A DNA stretch of 14,222 nt from NCBI GenBank assembly GCA_009839535.1, contig VXPN01000251.1:3242-17463 (forward strand), given 5' to 3'. Numbering within the stretch: the first letter of the stretch is position 1; each line of letters opens with the position of its first letter. Shown here in pieces: positions 1 through 7,936 of the stretch. The notes under the pieces were generated by a model. It was not told the DNA's origin. It saw only the letters and a program-made list of their open reading frames with translations, and searched no databases. Made by a program: the position numbers and the translations under genes. This stretch comes from Boseongicola sp. SB0662_bin_57 (lineage in GTDB: Bacteria; Pseudomonadota; Alphaproteobacteria; Rhodobacterales; Rhodobacteraceae).

Positions 1-643
1 CAGGGCAAGCCATTCAAGACCCGAGCGGATGCCGTTGACGGAACCGCAAGCCGTCAAGATCCAGCTCAACGCCTGCGGGCAGCGTGTCGACAAAGGGCAG
101 CGGCTTCGTCTTGCGCTGTCCACCGCGTACTGGCCGGTGATCTGGCCGGCAAACGAGAAGGCGACTCTCACGATCGAGCCCGGCAGCGCCAGGCTTGATC
201 TTCCGGTTCGCCCGGGTCGAGACTCCGACAACGAACTGGCCCCCTTTCCCTCACCGGAAGGCGCCAGCCCAGCCACGATCAGGCAGCATGCCCGAGGCTT
301 CTACGATCGGCGCCGCCATGTCGACCTGGGCACAGGCGTCGAGATAAATTCGCGTCGCAGCAGCATCGGAACAGAAACTCACGTGCACACCGGTCTTGAG
401 ATCAAGCGCTTCAGCAACGAGCGCTTTGAAATCCATCCCGACGATCCAAATTCCGCGATCGGCACCTGCCACTGGTGTCAATCCTATTCGCGCGATGACT
501 GGATGGCCGAAACAAGGACTGACGTCAGCGTGTATGCCTTGCGCGACTGCTGGCGAATCGAAGCCCGTCTTGTCGCGCGTGACGCCGACGGAGTCGTGGC
601 CGAGCGGAAGTGGACCGAGGATGTGCCTCGGGATCTCGTGTGA
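1..643 (+). CDS. CocE/NonD-type serine hydrolase, C-terminal part (5' end outside window)
   Basis: The reading frame is open from base 2 to a TGA at 641-643, so only about 213 C-terminal residues are present and the true start lies upstream. The stretch containing STAYWPVIWP aligns with AASYWPLVWP in the complete paralogue at 5327-7312, and both continue into a short 'ARL.LP' strand and a divergent tail ending in a 'V.AE+.W' motif. In the CocE/X-Pro dipeptidyl-peptidase family this is the beta-sandwich C-terminal non-catalytic domain, so the catalytic Ser-Asp-His residues are not visible here. The family hydrolyses ester or amide (acyl) bonds; the substrate is unknown. The next hydrolase starts 11 bases after its stop, so the two are probably co-transcribed. 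Family assignment rests mainly on the paralogue comparison. Confidence 0.85.
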   Translation, partial: RASHSRPERMPLTEPQAVKIQLNACGQRVDKGQRLRLALSTAYWPVIWPANEKATLTIEPGSARLDLPVRPGRDSDNELAPFPSPEGASPATIRQHARGFYDRRRHVDLGTGVEINSRRSSIGTETHVHTGLEIKRFSNERFEIHPDDPNSAIGTCHWCQSYSRDDWMAETRTDVSVYALRDCWRIEARLVARDADGVVAERKWTEDVPRDLV

Positions 644-648
644 GGAGG
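644..648 (+). promoter_or_regulatory. Ribosome binding site deciding a GTG start
   Basis: GGAGG lies directly after the TGA of the preceding hydrolase and 6 bases before GTG at 655. It favours that GTG over the in-frame GTG at 610, which would overlap the previous gene and has no comparable site. Confidence 0.7.
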
Positions 649-654
649 GAGGCG

Positions 655-1506
655 GTGGGCGCGTTTCCCGATTTCGGCCCGAATGCGGAGTTCCATCACT
701 TTGCGAATGATGAAGTCGCCATGCGCGTGGTCATCGACGGACGCGGGCCGGACGTCGTCTTCATCCCCGGAGGAGATGCGACTGCCGAAAGCTATTCCCA
801 GCAGTTCGCGCTCCTTTCGGACGCTTTCCGCTGCATCTCCTACGACCCGCGCGGCGCTGGAAGCACGACATCGGCACCGGCCCCCTGGACGATCGCGGAC
901 TTTGCGCGTGACTGCGCAGCCGTGATTGACGCGCATTGCGGCGGAAGCGCGGTCGTCTGCGGCCTCTCCCTTGGCGGTCTGGTGACCCAGCAAGCAGCGA
1001 TAGACTTTCCGGAGAAGGTTCGCCTGGCCATTCCCATGGGAACCGCCGCCTTCATCGACGGCTTCACCAGGGACTGGATGCAGGCGGAGATCGACCTCCG
1101 CAAGGACGGCGTGTCCCTGCCGGAATACTTCCTCGCGCCGCACTATGCCCCCTACGCCTTCCCTGCAAAGGCGCTTCACGACCCGGAGCTCTGGGCGGAA
1201 GTCAAGGAAGCCTACACAGTCCGCTTCGCGGACCGTGACCCGCAGGACTTGATCGACCAATGGCAAGCCTGCCTCGACTTCGACTGCCGTGAGGCCCTGA
1301 AGACCTGTCCGGTTCCGATGCATGTCATCGGCTTTTCCGAGGACGTCCAGACCGCGCCGTCCATGTGCAGGGTGGTCGCCGACCTTGCGCCGAAAGGCGT
1401 GTTCCACGAGGTGGAAGGGCTTGGCCATGTCTCCATGACCCGTCACAAGCCGAATGTCGTTGCAGACATGCTGCGCGGCATAATTCTCGAGGCGCTTGGC
1501 GCGTAG
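655..1506 (+). CDS. Alpha/beta-hydrolase (PcaD-like fold)
   Basis: This is a 283-residue single-domain alpha/beta-hydrolase ending at TAG 1504-1506. The visible features are an oxyanion-region FIPGG segment, a YDPRGAGS turn, the nucleophile elbow CGLSLGG with Ser105, a probable acid Asp230 (GFSEDVQ), and the catalytic His258 in GLGHVSM. The order and spacing match the family of 3-oxoadipate enol-lactonase, haloperoxidase-like hydrolases and related esterases. No signal peptide is seen, so it is probably cytoplasmic. The start is set by the GGAGG 6 bases upstream; the frame remains open further upstream to a GTG at 610. It sits 11 bases behind a CocE-type hydrolase and is likely translated from the same mRNA, which suggests successive cleavage of one substrate. 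The exact reaction cannot be assigned: the fold is certain, enol-lactonase activity is only one option. Confidence 0.88.
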   Translation: MGAFPDFGPNAEFHHFANDEVAMRVVIDGRGPDVVFIPGGDATAESYSQQFALLSDAFRCISYDPRGAGSTTSAPAPWTIADFARDCAAVIDAHCGGSAVVCGLSLGGLVTQQAAIDFPEKVRLAIPMGTAAFIDGFTRDWMQAEIDLRKDGVSLPEYFLAPHYAPYAFPAKALHDPELWAEVKEAYTVRFADRDPQDLIDQWQACLDFDCREALKTCPVPMHVIGFSEDVQTAPSMCRVVADLAPKGVFHEVEGLGHVSMTRHKPNVVADMLRGIILEALGA

Positions 1507-1675
1507 CGCGGACGCGGCATGCAGCGACCGGACCGATGTCACGCCGTAACGCCCCTGAAGCCGTCCGCTCGCATCCAGGCTGCCGCGTGGCCCGTGGTGG
1601 CCCTGATCAAGCCCGCGCACTTCGGCACTTGCGCGCTTGCTCTGCAATATGCCGCAGTTGGCTGGCGGTTTCCGC

Positions 1676-1704
1676 TTGCAGAAGCCATTCAATGTCAATA
1701 TCCC
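1676..1704 (+). promoter_or_regulatory. Possible sigma-70 promoter for the tRNA gene
   Basis: TTGCAG (1676-1681) and TATCCC (1699-1704) are separated by 17 bases, and the second box ends 18 bases before the tRNA. Position and spacing fit a stable-RNA promoter, but both boxes are imperfect matches. The rest of 1507-1722 shows no gene or strong hairpin. Confidence 0.3.
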
Positions 1705-1722
1705 CGTTCCACCAAACGGAGC

Positions 1723-1797
1723 GCGGGCGTAGCTCAGGGGTAGAGCATTACCTTGCCAAGGTAAGGGTCGTGAGTTCGAATCTCATCGCCCGCTCCA
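1723..1797 (+). tRNA. tRNA-Gly (anticodon GCC)
   Basis: The full cloverleaf can be read. The acceptor arms GCGGGCG (1723-1729) and CGCCCGC (1787-1793) pair perfectly. The D arm is in GCTCAGGGGTAGAGC. The anticodon stem TTACC/GGTAA encloses the loop TTGCCAA, with anticodon GCC at 1755-1757. The T arm GTGAG/CTCAT encloses TTCGAAT. The discriminator is T1794, and CCA is encoded at 1795-1797. It decodes GGC and GGT glycine codons. No T-rich terminator is obvious in 1798-1947 before the next gene. Confidence 0.97.
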
Positions 1798-1947
1798 GAT
1801 TGTCGGCTTGATGGAAGCAGGCCTTGGTTAGAGCGTCCATAGTGCCAAATGATTCCACTCTCGCATGGCCCCAGATGATCCGCTCCCTCTGCACATCGAA
1901 GCGCGGGCACTCGGTTGCGGATGCCGTCCGCAGGGGGACGGGCTGAC

Positions 1948-3147
1948 ATGGGACTGCCGCTCGAAGGGGTGCGCGTGCTCGCCGTCGAGCAGTACGGGGC
2001 CGGTCCCTTCGGCACCCAGCACCTCGCCGACCTCGGCGCGGAAGTGATCAAGGTCGAGAACCGGCAGTCCGGCGGCGACTACGCGCGCGCGCTCGGCCCC
2101 TACTTCGTCGAGGGCGCCGAGGGCGACGACGGCAGCCTCTTCTTCCAGTCGGTCAACCGGAACAAGCGGAGCCTGACGCTTGACCTGGCCCGGCCCGGGG
2201 CGCAGCGGATCTTCCGCCGGCTTGTCGCCGGCGCGGACGCCGTGGCGAACAACCTCCGCGGCGACGTCCCGGAGAGGCTCGGCCTGACATACGACGCCCT
2301 GAAGCCGGCGAACGCCGCCATCGTCTGCGCCCACTGCTCCGGCTACGGCCGCGCGGGCCCGAGGCGCGACTGGCCCGGCTACGACTACCTGATGCAGGCC
2401 GAGACCGGCTACTTCCACCTCACCGGCGAGCCCGAGGCGCCGCCGGCGCGGGTGGGCCTGTCCGTCGTGGACTTCATGGCCGGCACCTACATGGCGCTGG
2501 GCCTCGTGGCCGGGGTCCTGTCCGCGCGGTCGACGGGCCGGGGCCGCGACGTCGACGTGAACCTCTACGACACCGCCCTCTGCAACCTGAGCTACCTCAA
2601 CACCTGGGCGCTGAACGCGGGCTACGACCCCGCGCGCGTGCCGCGCTCGGCCCATGTCTCGCTCGTGCCCTGCCAGCTCTACCGCACGTCGGACGGGTGG
2701 CTCTACGTGATGTGCAACAAGGAGAAGTTCTGGCCCGTGCTGTGCGACGCCGTCGGGCGCCCGGACCTCGCCCGGGACCCCCGGTTCGCGACCTATGCCG
2801 ACCGGCTCGGCCGCCGCGACGAGCTCACCGTCATCCTTGACGAGGCGCTGTCGGCCAGGACGAGCGACGCGTGGCTGCGCGAGCTCCGGGGGCGCGTCCC
2901 CGTCGCGCCGATACGCACGCCCCGCGCCGCGCTCCAGGATTCCAGGCTGGAGGCGGAGGGGCGGATCGAGACCCTGGCGCTTGAGGGCGGCGCGGCGTTC
3001 CGGATGCTCCGCTCCCCGATCCGCACCGGCGACGACGTCACCTCGCGGGCCTGCCCTCCCATGGGCCACGACACCGTCGGGATCCTGCAGGACGCGGGCT
3101 ATTCGGACGAGGACATCGCGGGGTTCCGCGAGAAGGGCCTGATCTAG
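1948..3147 (+). CDS. CaiB/BaiF family class III CoA-transferase
   Basis: This is a 399-400 residue protein, the normal length for class III CoA-transferases, which move CoA between carboxylic acids through an aspartyl-CoA anhydride. It opens with the family's LEGVRVLAVEQYGAGPF segment, followed by LADLGAEVIKVE. NRNKRSLTLDL lies near residue 70. The probable catalytic Asp175 is in GLSVVDFMAG, followed by STGRGRDVDVNLYDTAL. The ATG at 1948 was chosen because the family motif begins immediately after it and a GGGGGA lies about 10 bases upstream; in-frame starts at 1915 and 1921 would add a non-homologous tail. A small hairpin (CCGTCC 1924-1929 with GGACGG 1936-1941) overlaps that Shine-Dalgarno region. 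Composition is odd: the line 2341-2400 counts 46 of 60 G+C, against 37 of 60 for the line 5761-5820 in the neighbouring hydrolase. The acyl substrate is unknown. Confidence 0.93.
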   Translation: MGLPLEGVRVLAVEQYGAGPFGTQHLADLGAEVIKVENRQSGGDYARALGPYFVEGAEGDDGSLFFQSVNRNKRSLTLDLARPGAQRIFRRLVAGADAVANNLRGDVPERLGLTYDALKPANAAIVCAHCSGYGRAGPRRDWPGYDYLMQAETGYFHLTGEPEAPPARVGLSVVDFMAGTYMALGLVAGVLSARSTGRGRDVDVNLYDTALCNLSYLNTWALNAGYDPARVPRSAHVSLVPCQLYRTSDGWLYVMCNKEKFWPVLCDAVGRPDLARDPRFATYADRLGRRDELTVILDEALSARTSDAWLRELRGRVPVAPIRTPRAALQDSRLEAEGRIETLALEGGAAFRMLRSPIRTGDDVTSRACPPMGHDTVGILQDAGYSDEDIAGFREKGLI

Positions 3148-3289
3148 GCGCCTGACGGCCTTGAGACTGTACTGCAGCCTGATCGCATGCCAACTGCGAC
3201 ACCAGATGCAGAGTCGATTCTCGCGGCCCGTTCCCATAGCAGGTCGGGCTGTTTCCGAGCGGCTTTGAACATTGTGAACCAAAGCAGTT

Positions 3290-3301
3290 GAGGCATGCCT
3301 C
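3290..3301. repeat. 12-bp perfect palindrome
   Basis: GAGGCATGCCTC lies between the CoA-transferase stop and the stem-loop at 3308. A weaker inverted pair, GCTTTG 3262-3267 with CAAAGC 3280-3285, precedes it. Both could be regulatory or transcript-end structures, or chance; no T-run follows either. Confidence 0.4.
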
Positions 3302-3307
3302 GGTGGC

Positions 3308-3335
3308 TTGGGCGGCCGGTCGCCGGGCCGCCCAA
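3308..3335 (-). terminator. Terminator-like stem-loop between convergent genes
   Basis: TTGGGCGGCC (3308-3317) and GGCCGCCCAA (3326-3335) form a perfect 10-bp stem with an 8-base loop, starting 7 bases after the stop of the minus-strand binding-protein gene. It also lies between that gene and the convergent CoA-transferase gene, so it could serve both strands. Neither side has a good U-tract, so it may act as a 3'-end stabiliser or a factor-assisted terminator rather than a textbook intrinsic one. Confidence 0.6.
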
Positions 3336-3342
3336 ATCGCGT

Positions 3343-4902
3343 TCACGCGGGCATGAATTCGGAGAAGAGCGACTCCCCGTTCGGCTTCAGCCCCGGCTTG
3401 ATCGTCTCACGATGAATCGCGCCGACCACCTCGTGAGTCAGGAAGACATAGCAGCCGCTTTCGTCCATGAGACCCTGCATCTTCTTGTAGATCTCGTCTC
3501 GCTTTGCCGGATCGCTCTCGACGAGACCCTGGTCATGCAGCGCCTTGTACTCTGCATTGTCGAACCGCTCCCAGTTCCATACGCCAACCTGCTCCGGCGT
3601 GAACCAGACCGTCGCCCATGACGGGTCGGGCTGCATCGAGAAGCGGCTGAGAACCAGCTGCAACTTCAGGTAATAGTCGCCGTCCTTGGAACCGAGCGTC
3701 CAGAAGGTGCCGCTGTCATTTTGCTTGATTTCGCAGTTGATCCCCACGTCAGCAAGATTTGCCTGGATCACCTGCGCGGCCGCCAGGCGCTCGGACTGGT
3801 TGAGGATGTCAAGCGTGACGTTGAGATCCGTCGCACCTTCCTGTGCCAGAAGCTCGCGCGCACGGTCCGGATCATAGTCGTAGGTCACGCTGTCGCGGGA
3901 TCCTGGAAGGCCTGGCGCAAGGATGCCGTTTCCTACCGAGGCGGCGCCGTAATAGGCCGCGTCCACAACGGTCTGCCGGTCAATGGCATGTTGCACCGCC
4001 CGGCGGATGTTGATGTTGGTAAAGGGCTCGGCATCCTGGTTGATCCCCAGCCAGACATAGGCGAGCGAGGGCTTCTCCAGGACCACCGACCCGGCGGGCG
4101 GGTTCTGCTTGAGACGAGGCAGGGACGACACCGAAGTCCAGGTGTAGTCCAGATCTCCCGCTTCAAAGCCGCGCTCGGCAGTGGCCGGATCCTCGATCGG
4201 AATGATATGGATTTCGTCGAAGCCGCCTTGCTCATGTGCCCAGCCGGGATTTCGCCTCAGGATCGTCTTCTGCTTTGGCTGCCACTCCGCAAGCAGATAC
4301 TGGCCGGACTGGGCAACCGGGTTCGTGGTGATCTTGTCGCCCAGCTCCTCCATGGCCTTCTTGGAAAGGATGCAGGACGCCGGCGTCGGAAGCGTCGTGC
4401 TCCAGAGGGGCACGAACTTGTTCTTCAGGTGAATGAGGCCTGAGAGCTTGTCCTTGACCTCGACGCCCTTCAGGGCATCCCAATCTCCCGCATACGGACT
4501 TTCCATCGCCGGATCAGCGATCCGCTCGATCGAGAACTTCACGTCTTCGGCCGTCATCTGGCCGTAGCCGTCAGTGAAACCGATGTTGTCCTTCAGCTTG
4601 AACGCGACGGTCACGTCGTCGAGCTGTTCGATTGAATCGACGGCGATCGGCTTCCACCCCCAAGTGTCGCCCGCCTGCGGCATCACCAATGGCGCAAAGA
4701 TCGACCGAATGATGTCGTCTTCCGGCAAGGACAGGCGAAACGCCGGATCAAGCACTTGAAGATCCGAATAGGAACGAAGCGTCAGGACCTTGCCGTCCTG
4801 GCTCAGTGCGGCTCTTGGCGCCACCATTGTCGCTGCGCCAAAGGCGCCCAGCGCGGCAAGGACTGATCGGCGGGAAACATCGCCCAATAACACGTTCTTC
4901 AT
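3343..4902 (-). CDS. Family 5 extracellular solute-binding protein (peptide/nickel type), Tat-exported
   Basis: This 519-residue protein has the length and pattern of DppA/OppA-type periplasmic binding proteins, which deliver peptides, opines or other small ligands to an ABC importer. Near the N-terminus, SRRSVLAAL (Arg11-Arg12) precedes a hydrophobic stretch and a probable cleavage near ALS-QDG around residue 34, a Tat-type signal. The mature part shows LTLRSYSDLQVLDPAF, FKLKDNIGFTDGYGQMTAEDVKFSIERI and NINIRRAVQHAIDRQTVV, all typical of SBP_bac_5. The ATG is preceded by GGGAG at about 7 bases. No permease or ATPase of the peptide type lies next to it, so it is an orphan in this window. It is transcribed divergently from the CocE-type hydrolase at 5327, a context suggesting it supplies an amide, ester or peptide-like compound. 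The ligand cannot be deduced. Confidence 0.93.
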   Translation of the reverse strand: MKNVLLGDVSRRSVLAALGAFGAATMVAPRAALSQDGKVLTLRSYSDLQVLDPAFRLSLPEDDIIRSIFAPLVMPQAGDTWGWKPIAVDSIEQLDDVTVAFKLKDNIGFTDGYGQMTAEDVKFSIERIADPAMESPYAGDWDALKGVEVKDKLSGLIHLKNKFVPLWSTTLPTPASCILSKKAMEELGDKITTNPVAQSGQYLLAEWQPKQKTILRRNPGWAHEQGGFDEIHIIPIEDPATAERGFEAGDLDYTWTSVSSLPRLKQNPPAGSVVLEKPSLAYVWLGINQDAEPFTNINIRRAVQHAIDRQTVVDAAYYGAASVGNGILAPGLPGSRDSVTYDYDPDRARELLAQEGATDLNVTLDILNQSERLAAAQVIQANLADVGINCEIKQNDSGTFWTLGSKDGDYYLKLQLVLSRFSMQPDPSWATVWFTPEQVGVWNWERFDNAEYKALHDQGLVESDPAKRDEIYKKMQGLMDESGCYVFLTHEVVGAIHRETIKPGLKPNGESLFSEFMPA

Positions 4903-5326
4903 GGTCTACTCCCTGATGGATTGAACTCTCGAGTGATGCGGAAGTGCCGAAACCGGACAGGGCTGGCCGACAAATGGCCTGGCCAGCCCAGCTTCAAGCG
5001 CTTGCGCTGCGGTGTGAATCGCGTCGTCCACGGGGCGGCGCGTCAAGCAAGGCTCATGCGCGCGAACGGGACGACGGCCTTCCGAAGCATGCGCACGCAG
5101 CGCATCTCCGGACCCATGCGAGCAAAGAACCTCTTCGAGGTCCGAATTCCCCAATGCCGGAATTCCAGTTGCGTCATTCAATTGGCTTCCCCCCAAGGGC
5201 CGCATGAGTCACACCCTGAAGTCTCGCACAGATTTGCATTCCCACAAGACATTTCTTGAAACTCTCCCTTGCTCCCACGTGCACGGGCACTAATTCTTGT
5301 CCCTGCAGTTCTCTTGCGGACGAGGG
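4903..5326. other. Divergent intergenic region between binding protein and CocE-type hydrolase
   Basis: These 424 bases hold no convincing gene; the open frames in them lack recognisable domains. For the minus-strand gene, TTGACG (complement of 5041-5046) is a good -35 match, but the hexamer 17 bases on, CGCGAT, is a poor -10. For the plus-strand hydrolase, TTGCTC (5269-5274), 16 bases, then TAATTC (5291-5296) is a weak candidate. Symmetric elements are an inverted repeat at 4960-4989 (separate entry), the 10-bp palindrome CAAGCGCTTG at 4995-5004, a 5-bp hairpin ACCTC/GAGGT at 5129-5141, and two similar 'CCG(G)AATTCC' blocks at 5142-5150 and 5157-5166. These suggest a regulated bidirectional promoter region, but none is a known operator. 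Confidence 0.5.
4960..4989. repeat. 9-bp inverted repeat in the leader of the binding-protein gene
   Basis: GGGCTGGCC (4960-4968) and GGCCAGCCC (4981-4989) are perfect inverted arms around 12 bases. On the minus strand the hairpin would fall in the 5' leader of the binding-protein mRNA, about 58 bases before its ATG. It could be an mRNA structure or a repressor site. Confidence 0.5.
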
Positions 5327-7312
5327 ATGACGGCAAGTCTCCGCAGCCAGGTCTTCGAATTCGACGAAGTCGAGCACCAGTGGATTCCGATGCCTGACGG
5401 GGTGCGACTTGCGGCGCGGATATGGCTGCCGCGCGAATCAGGGCCGATGCCCGCGATCCTCGAGTACATCCCGTACCGCAAACGGGACATGGTCCGCGCA
5501 AGGGACGAACGGAACCACCCCCACTTCGCAGCCAATGGCTACGCATGCATCCGCGTGGACATGCGCGGATCGGGCGACAGCGAAGGTCACATGCCGGACA
5601 TGTATTCAGATGACGAGCTGGCTGATGCCCGGCACGTGATCGACTGGATCGCTGCTCAGTCTTGGTGCGACGGAAAGGTCGGCATGTTCGGCACTTCGTG
5701 GGGCGGCACCGCCAGCATGCAAGCCGCGGTCAATGCACCGCGCGCGCTGAAGGCCGTGATCGCGAATTGCGCGACCACCGACCGTTTCGAGGACGACATT
5801 CACTGGATGGGCGGTTGCCTCCTGACCGACAGCTTCGAGTGGGGCGCCACGCTGCCCGCGATCCTTGCCGCACCGCCGGACGCGGCGACGGTCGGTCCAG
5901 GCTGGATGGAAACATGGCGCAAGAGGCTGGACAGGTTGAGCTTTCCGCTGTCTGCATGGATCAGTCACCAAACGCGCAGGGCTTATTGGCGGCACGGTTC
6001 GGTGACATTCAGCACGAACGACCTGTCCTGCCCGATCCTTGCGATCGGTGGCTGGGCGGACAGGTATTCCAATTCCGTGATCGGCCTCGTCAGGGCACGT
6101 CCCGATCTCTGCCATGGCATCGTCGGACCTTGGGGACATCACTATCCCGATCACGGAGAGCCAGGTCCGGCAATGAGCTTCCAGGATGTCGCACTGACAT
6201 GGTGGGATCACTGGCTGAAGGATGCGCCAATGCCGGACTGGCCTCGACTGCGCCTCTGGCAGCGCGCGTTCGACGCCCCGGCGGACCGGATCGCGGCGAG
6301 GGCGGGCAGATGGGTGTCCACTGGCGCCGACAATGCGGATGCGACGGAAACCGTCCTCTTTCCGGGCGAGGCCGGGCTTTCCCGGCAAACCGGCCCAGGC
6401 GCGACCCTTTCGGTGCCGGCAGATCCGCAGCACGGCACCTGCGCCGGGGATACAGGGTATTTCGGGCGCGTCGGCGGCTTGCCGCTCGATCAGTCTCCTG
6501 ATGACGCGCGCGCACTCTGCTTCGACACCGAAGCCCTGGAAACGGAGATCCTTCTCGTTGGGCACGCTGAGTTTCATTGCGACATTTTGCGGGACATGGC
6601 CCAGGCACAACTGGTGTGCCGCCTGTGCGAGGTCGATCCGAACGGCCGATCAAATCTCGTCACGCGGCAAGTCATCAACCTGCGGCGTGACGAGACCCTC
6701 GACGGTGACGCCCGATTCGCTCCGGGCCAAACCGCGCGCCAGCGCTTGCGCTTTCCCTCAACCGCCTATCGTTTCTCGAAAGGGAATCGCATCCGTCTGT
6801 GCATCGCTGCTTCGTACTGGCCGCTGGTATGGCCTGCGCCACGCCAGGCATCCATGCTGGTCGATACGACCCACGCCCGGCTTGTCCTTCCCTGCCCGTC
6901 AGACATCTCGCCGGCGGAAGACTTGCCGCCGCCACGCTGCCTGCCTCTCGAGCCTTCCTGGGAGAGCCGCTCGGACGGCCCCCTTTGCCGCGAAAGCGGC
7001 AAGACGGCCGAGGGAGAAAGCTATCATCTTTGGCGGCAACCGTGGTCAACGACCCGGTTTCCGGAATTTGGCCTGAGCTTTTCGTCAACCGCCGAGTTGA
7101 AGTGCACGACGTCGACCGAAGACCACGCCATTCAGAAATGTGCCGTTTCGGTCGTGTACGAAATCGAACGACCGGACGGGACCGCACGCATCGAAAGCAA
7201 CTTGCTCGGCCAGGCACACCCTGACGGATTGTCGGCTGCGCTGGAGCTTGACGCGCATTGGAACGGCGAGGTCATGGCAGAGCGATCATGGAAGTGCGGC
7301 CCCGGGAAGTGA
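5327..7312 (+). CDS. CocE/NonD family alpha/beta-hydrolase (X-Pro dipeptidyl-peptidase type)
   Basis: This is a complete 661-residue serine hydrolase. The N-terminus has the family's IPMPDGVRLAARIWLP strand and VDMRGSGDSEG turn. The nucleophile elbow is GMFGTSWGG (Ser124), the acid is in GGWADRY (Asp245), and the histidine is in GPWGHH (His271). The C-terminal half is the beta-sandwich lid domain, with FSKGNRIRL and AASYWPLVWP. The family includes cocaine esterase and acyl or peptide hydrolases, so ester or amide cleavage is expected; the substrate is unknown. ATG 5327 is preferred over TTG 5297 because the homologous region starts just after it, though the ribosome site (GGA at 5318-5320) is weak. 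No signal peptide is seen, so it is probably cytoplasmic. It lies divergent to an orphan binding protein and is a paralogue of the gene cut off at 1-643. Its 3' end nearly abuts an aldehyde dehydrogenase pseudogene. Confidence 0.93.
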   Translation: MTASLRSQVFEFDEVEHQWIPMPDGVRLAARIWLPRESGPMPAILEYIPYRKRDMVRARDERNHPHFAANGYACIRVDMRGSGDSEGHMPDMYSDDELADARHVIDWIAAQSWCDGKVGMFGTSWGGTASMQAAVNAPRALKAVIANCATTDRFEDDIHWMGGCLLTDSFEWGATLPAILAAPPDAATVGPGWMETWRKRLDRLSFPLSAWISHQTRRAYWRHGSVTFSTNDLSCPILAIGGWADRYSNSVIGLVRARPDLCHGIVGPWGHHYPDHGEPGPAMSFQDVALTWWDHWLKDAPMPDWPRLRLWQRAFDAPADRIAARAGRWVSTGADNADATETVLFPGEAGLSRQTGPGATLSVPADPQHGTCAGDTGYFGRVGGLPLDQSPDDARALCFDTEALETEILLVGHAEFHCDILRDMAQAQLVCRLCEVDPNGRSNLVTRQVINLRRDETLDGDARFAPGQTARQRLRFPSTAYRFSKGNRIRLCIAASYWPLVWPAPRQASMLVDTTHARLVLPCPSDISPAEDLPPPRCLPLEPSWESRSDGPLCRESGKTAEGESYHLWRQPWSTTRFPEFGLSFSSTAELKCTTSTEDHAIQKCAVSVVYEIERPDGTARIESNLLGQAHPDGLSAALELDAHWNGEVMAERSWKCGPGK

Positions 7313-7387
7313 ATTCACAGGACTTCGACATGCAGGCTTCTGCTGCCGGGTCGCGCCGCACCGAGCGCGCATCGCCTGCCATTCGGT

Positions 7388-7936
7388 CGAGATGCACTGG
7401 GTTTCCTGGAATTCGAGCATGCCTTCCTTCCCGCCTTCACGACCCAGACCCGACTGCTTGACACCGCCGAAGAGTGCTGCCGCGTCGGACACAGGCCACG
7501 ATTCAAGCCGCTCGGCCAGTCCCATGCCTCGGCGCATGCCCTTTGTGCAGAGGTACGCGACGAGGCCATTCCGGGTGTCGCTTGCCCGACGGACGACCTC
7601 GTCCTCGTACCGAAACGTCTGCATTGCTGCAACCGGGCCGAAGATCTCGTCTTGAAGGCACTCGGCGCCGGTCGCGGGCGTCAGGCCGACATGCCCCGCA
7701 GACCGAACCGCCTCCTCGGCGTACCAGCGAAAGAACTCTGCGGCGTACCGCGCCTCGCCTGCCGCGTCCGCTCCGGCCTTGCCGTTCTCCAGAGCGATCA
7801 AGCGTGCAATGTCGTCGATCCGCTCAACGAAAAGTTCGCAAGCCCGCCGGAGCACTTCGCCTCTCTCGCGCGGACTCCTCGTTCGATGCAGGATGCCGGG
7901 CCGGAGGAGCTGGCCGGACGGGCTGTCAGGACAAGC
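7388..7936 (-). pseudogene. Aldehyde dehydrogenase (succinate-semialdehyde dehydrogenase-like) remnant with several deletions
   Basis: The minus strand encodes recognisable aldehyde dehydrogenase pieces in the correct order but with large parts missing. Near 7880-7730 it reads PRERGEVLRRACELFVERI, then LIALENGKAGADA, then YAAEFFRWYAEEAV, the N-terminal region of GabD-type enzymes. It then jumps at about 7663-7678 straight to QDEIFGPVAAMQTF, a C-terminal motif. By family knowledge this drops roughly 240 residues, including the NAD-binding segment, the ELGG glutamate and the catalytic cysteine. A second gap follows ERLES, where about eight to nine residues (usually GMVGLNRGL-like) are replaced by one Trp before the VSD...FGGVKQSGLGREGG block. 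The normal stop is lost and the frame runs on to 7286, inside the hydrolase end. A GGGGG site and ATG at 7938 lie in a different frame from the body, implying N-terminal loss too. It cannot be a working dehydrogenase. Confidence 0.88.

Noticed and set aside
484..1698. Long 404-codon open frame on the minus strand opposite the first alpha/beta-hydrolase
   Set aside because: It is antisense to a protein with a complete Ser-Asp-His triad, is rich in Arg/Gly/Ala/Val with no domain pattern, and is the usual by-product of GC-rich coding DNA.
1828..3282. 484-codon minus-strand frame opposite the CoA-transferase
   Set aside because: It is low-complexity Arg/Val/Gly/His sequence with no recognisable motif. 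The plus-strand frame is a full-length CaiB/BaiF protein with strong codon bias.
3308..3335. Transposon inverted-repeat end
   Set aside because: The two arms are adjacent and form a hairpin after a stop codon; no transposase or target duplication is seen, so a transcript-end structure fits better.
4921..5259. 112-codon plus-strand frame in the divergent intergenic region
   Set aside because: It has no recognisable domain and no good ribosome site, and overlaps the palindromes and promoter candidates; it looks like chance.
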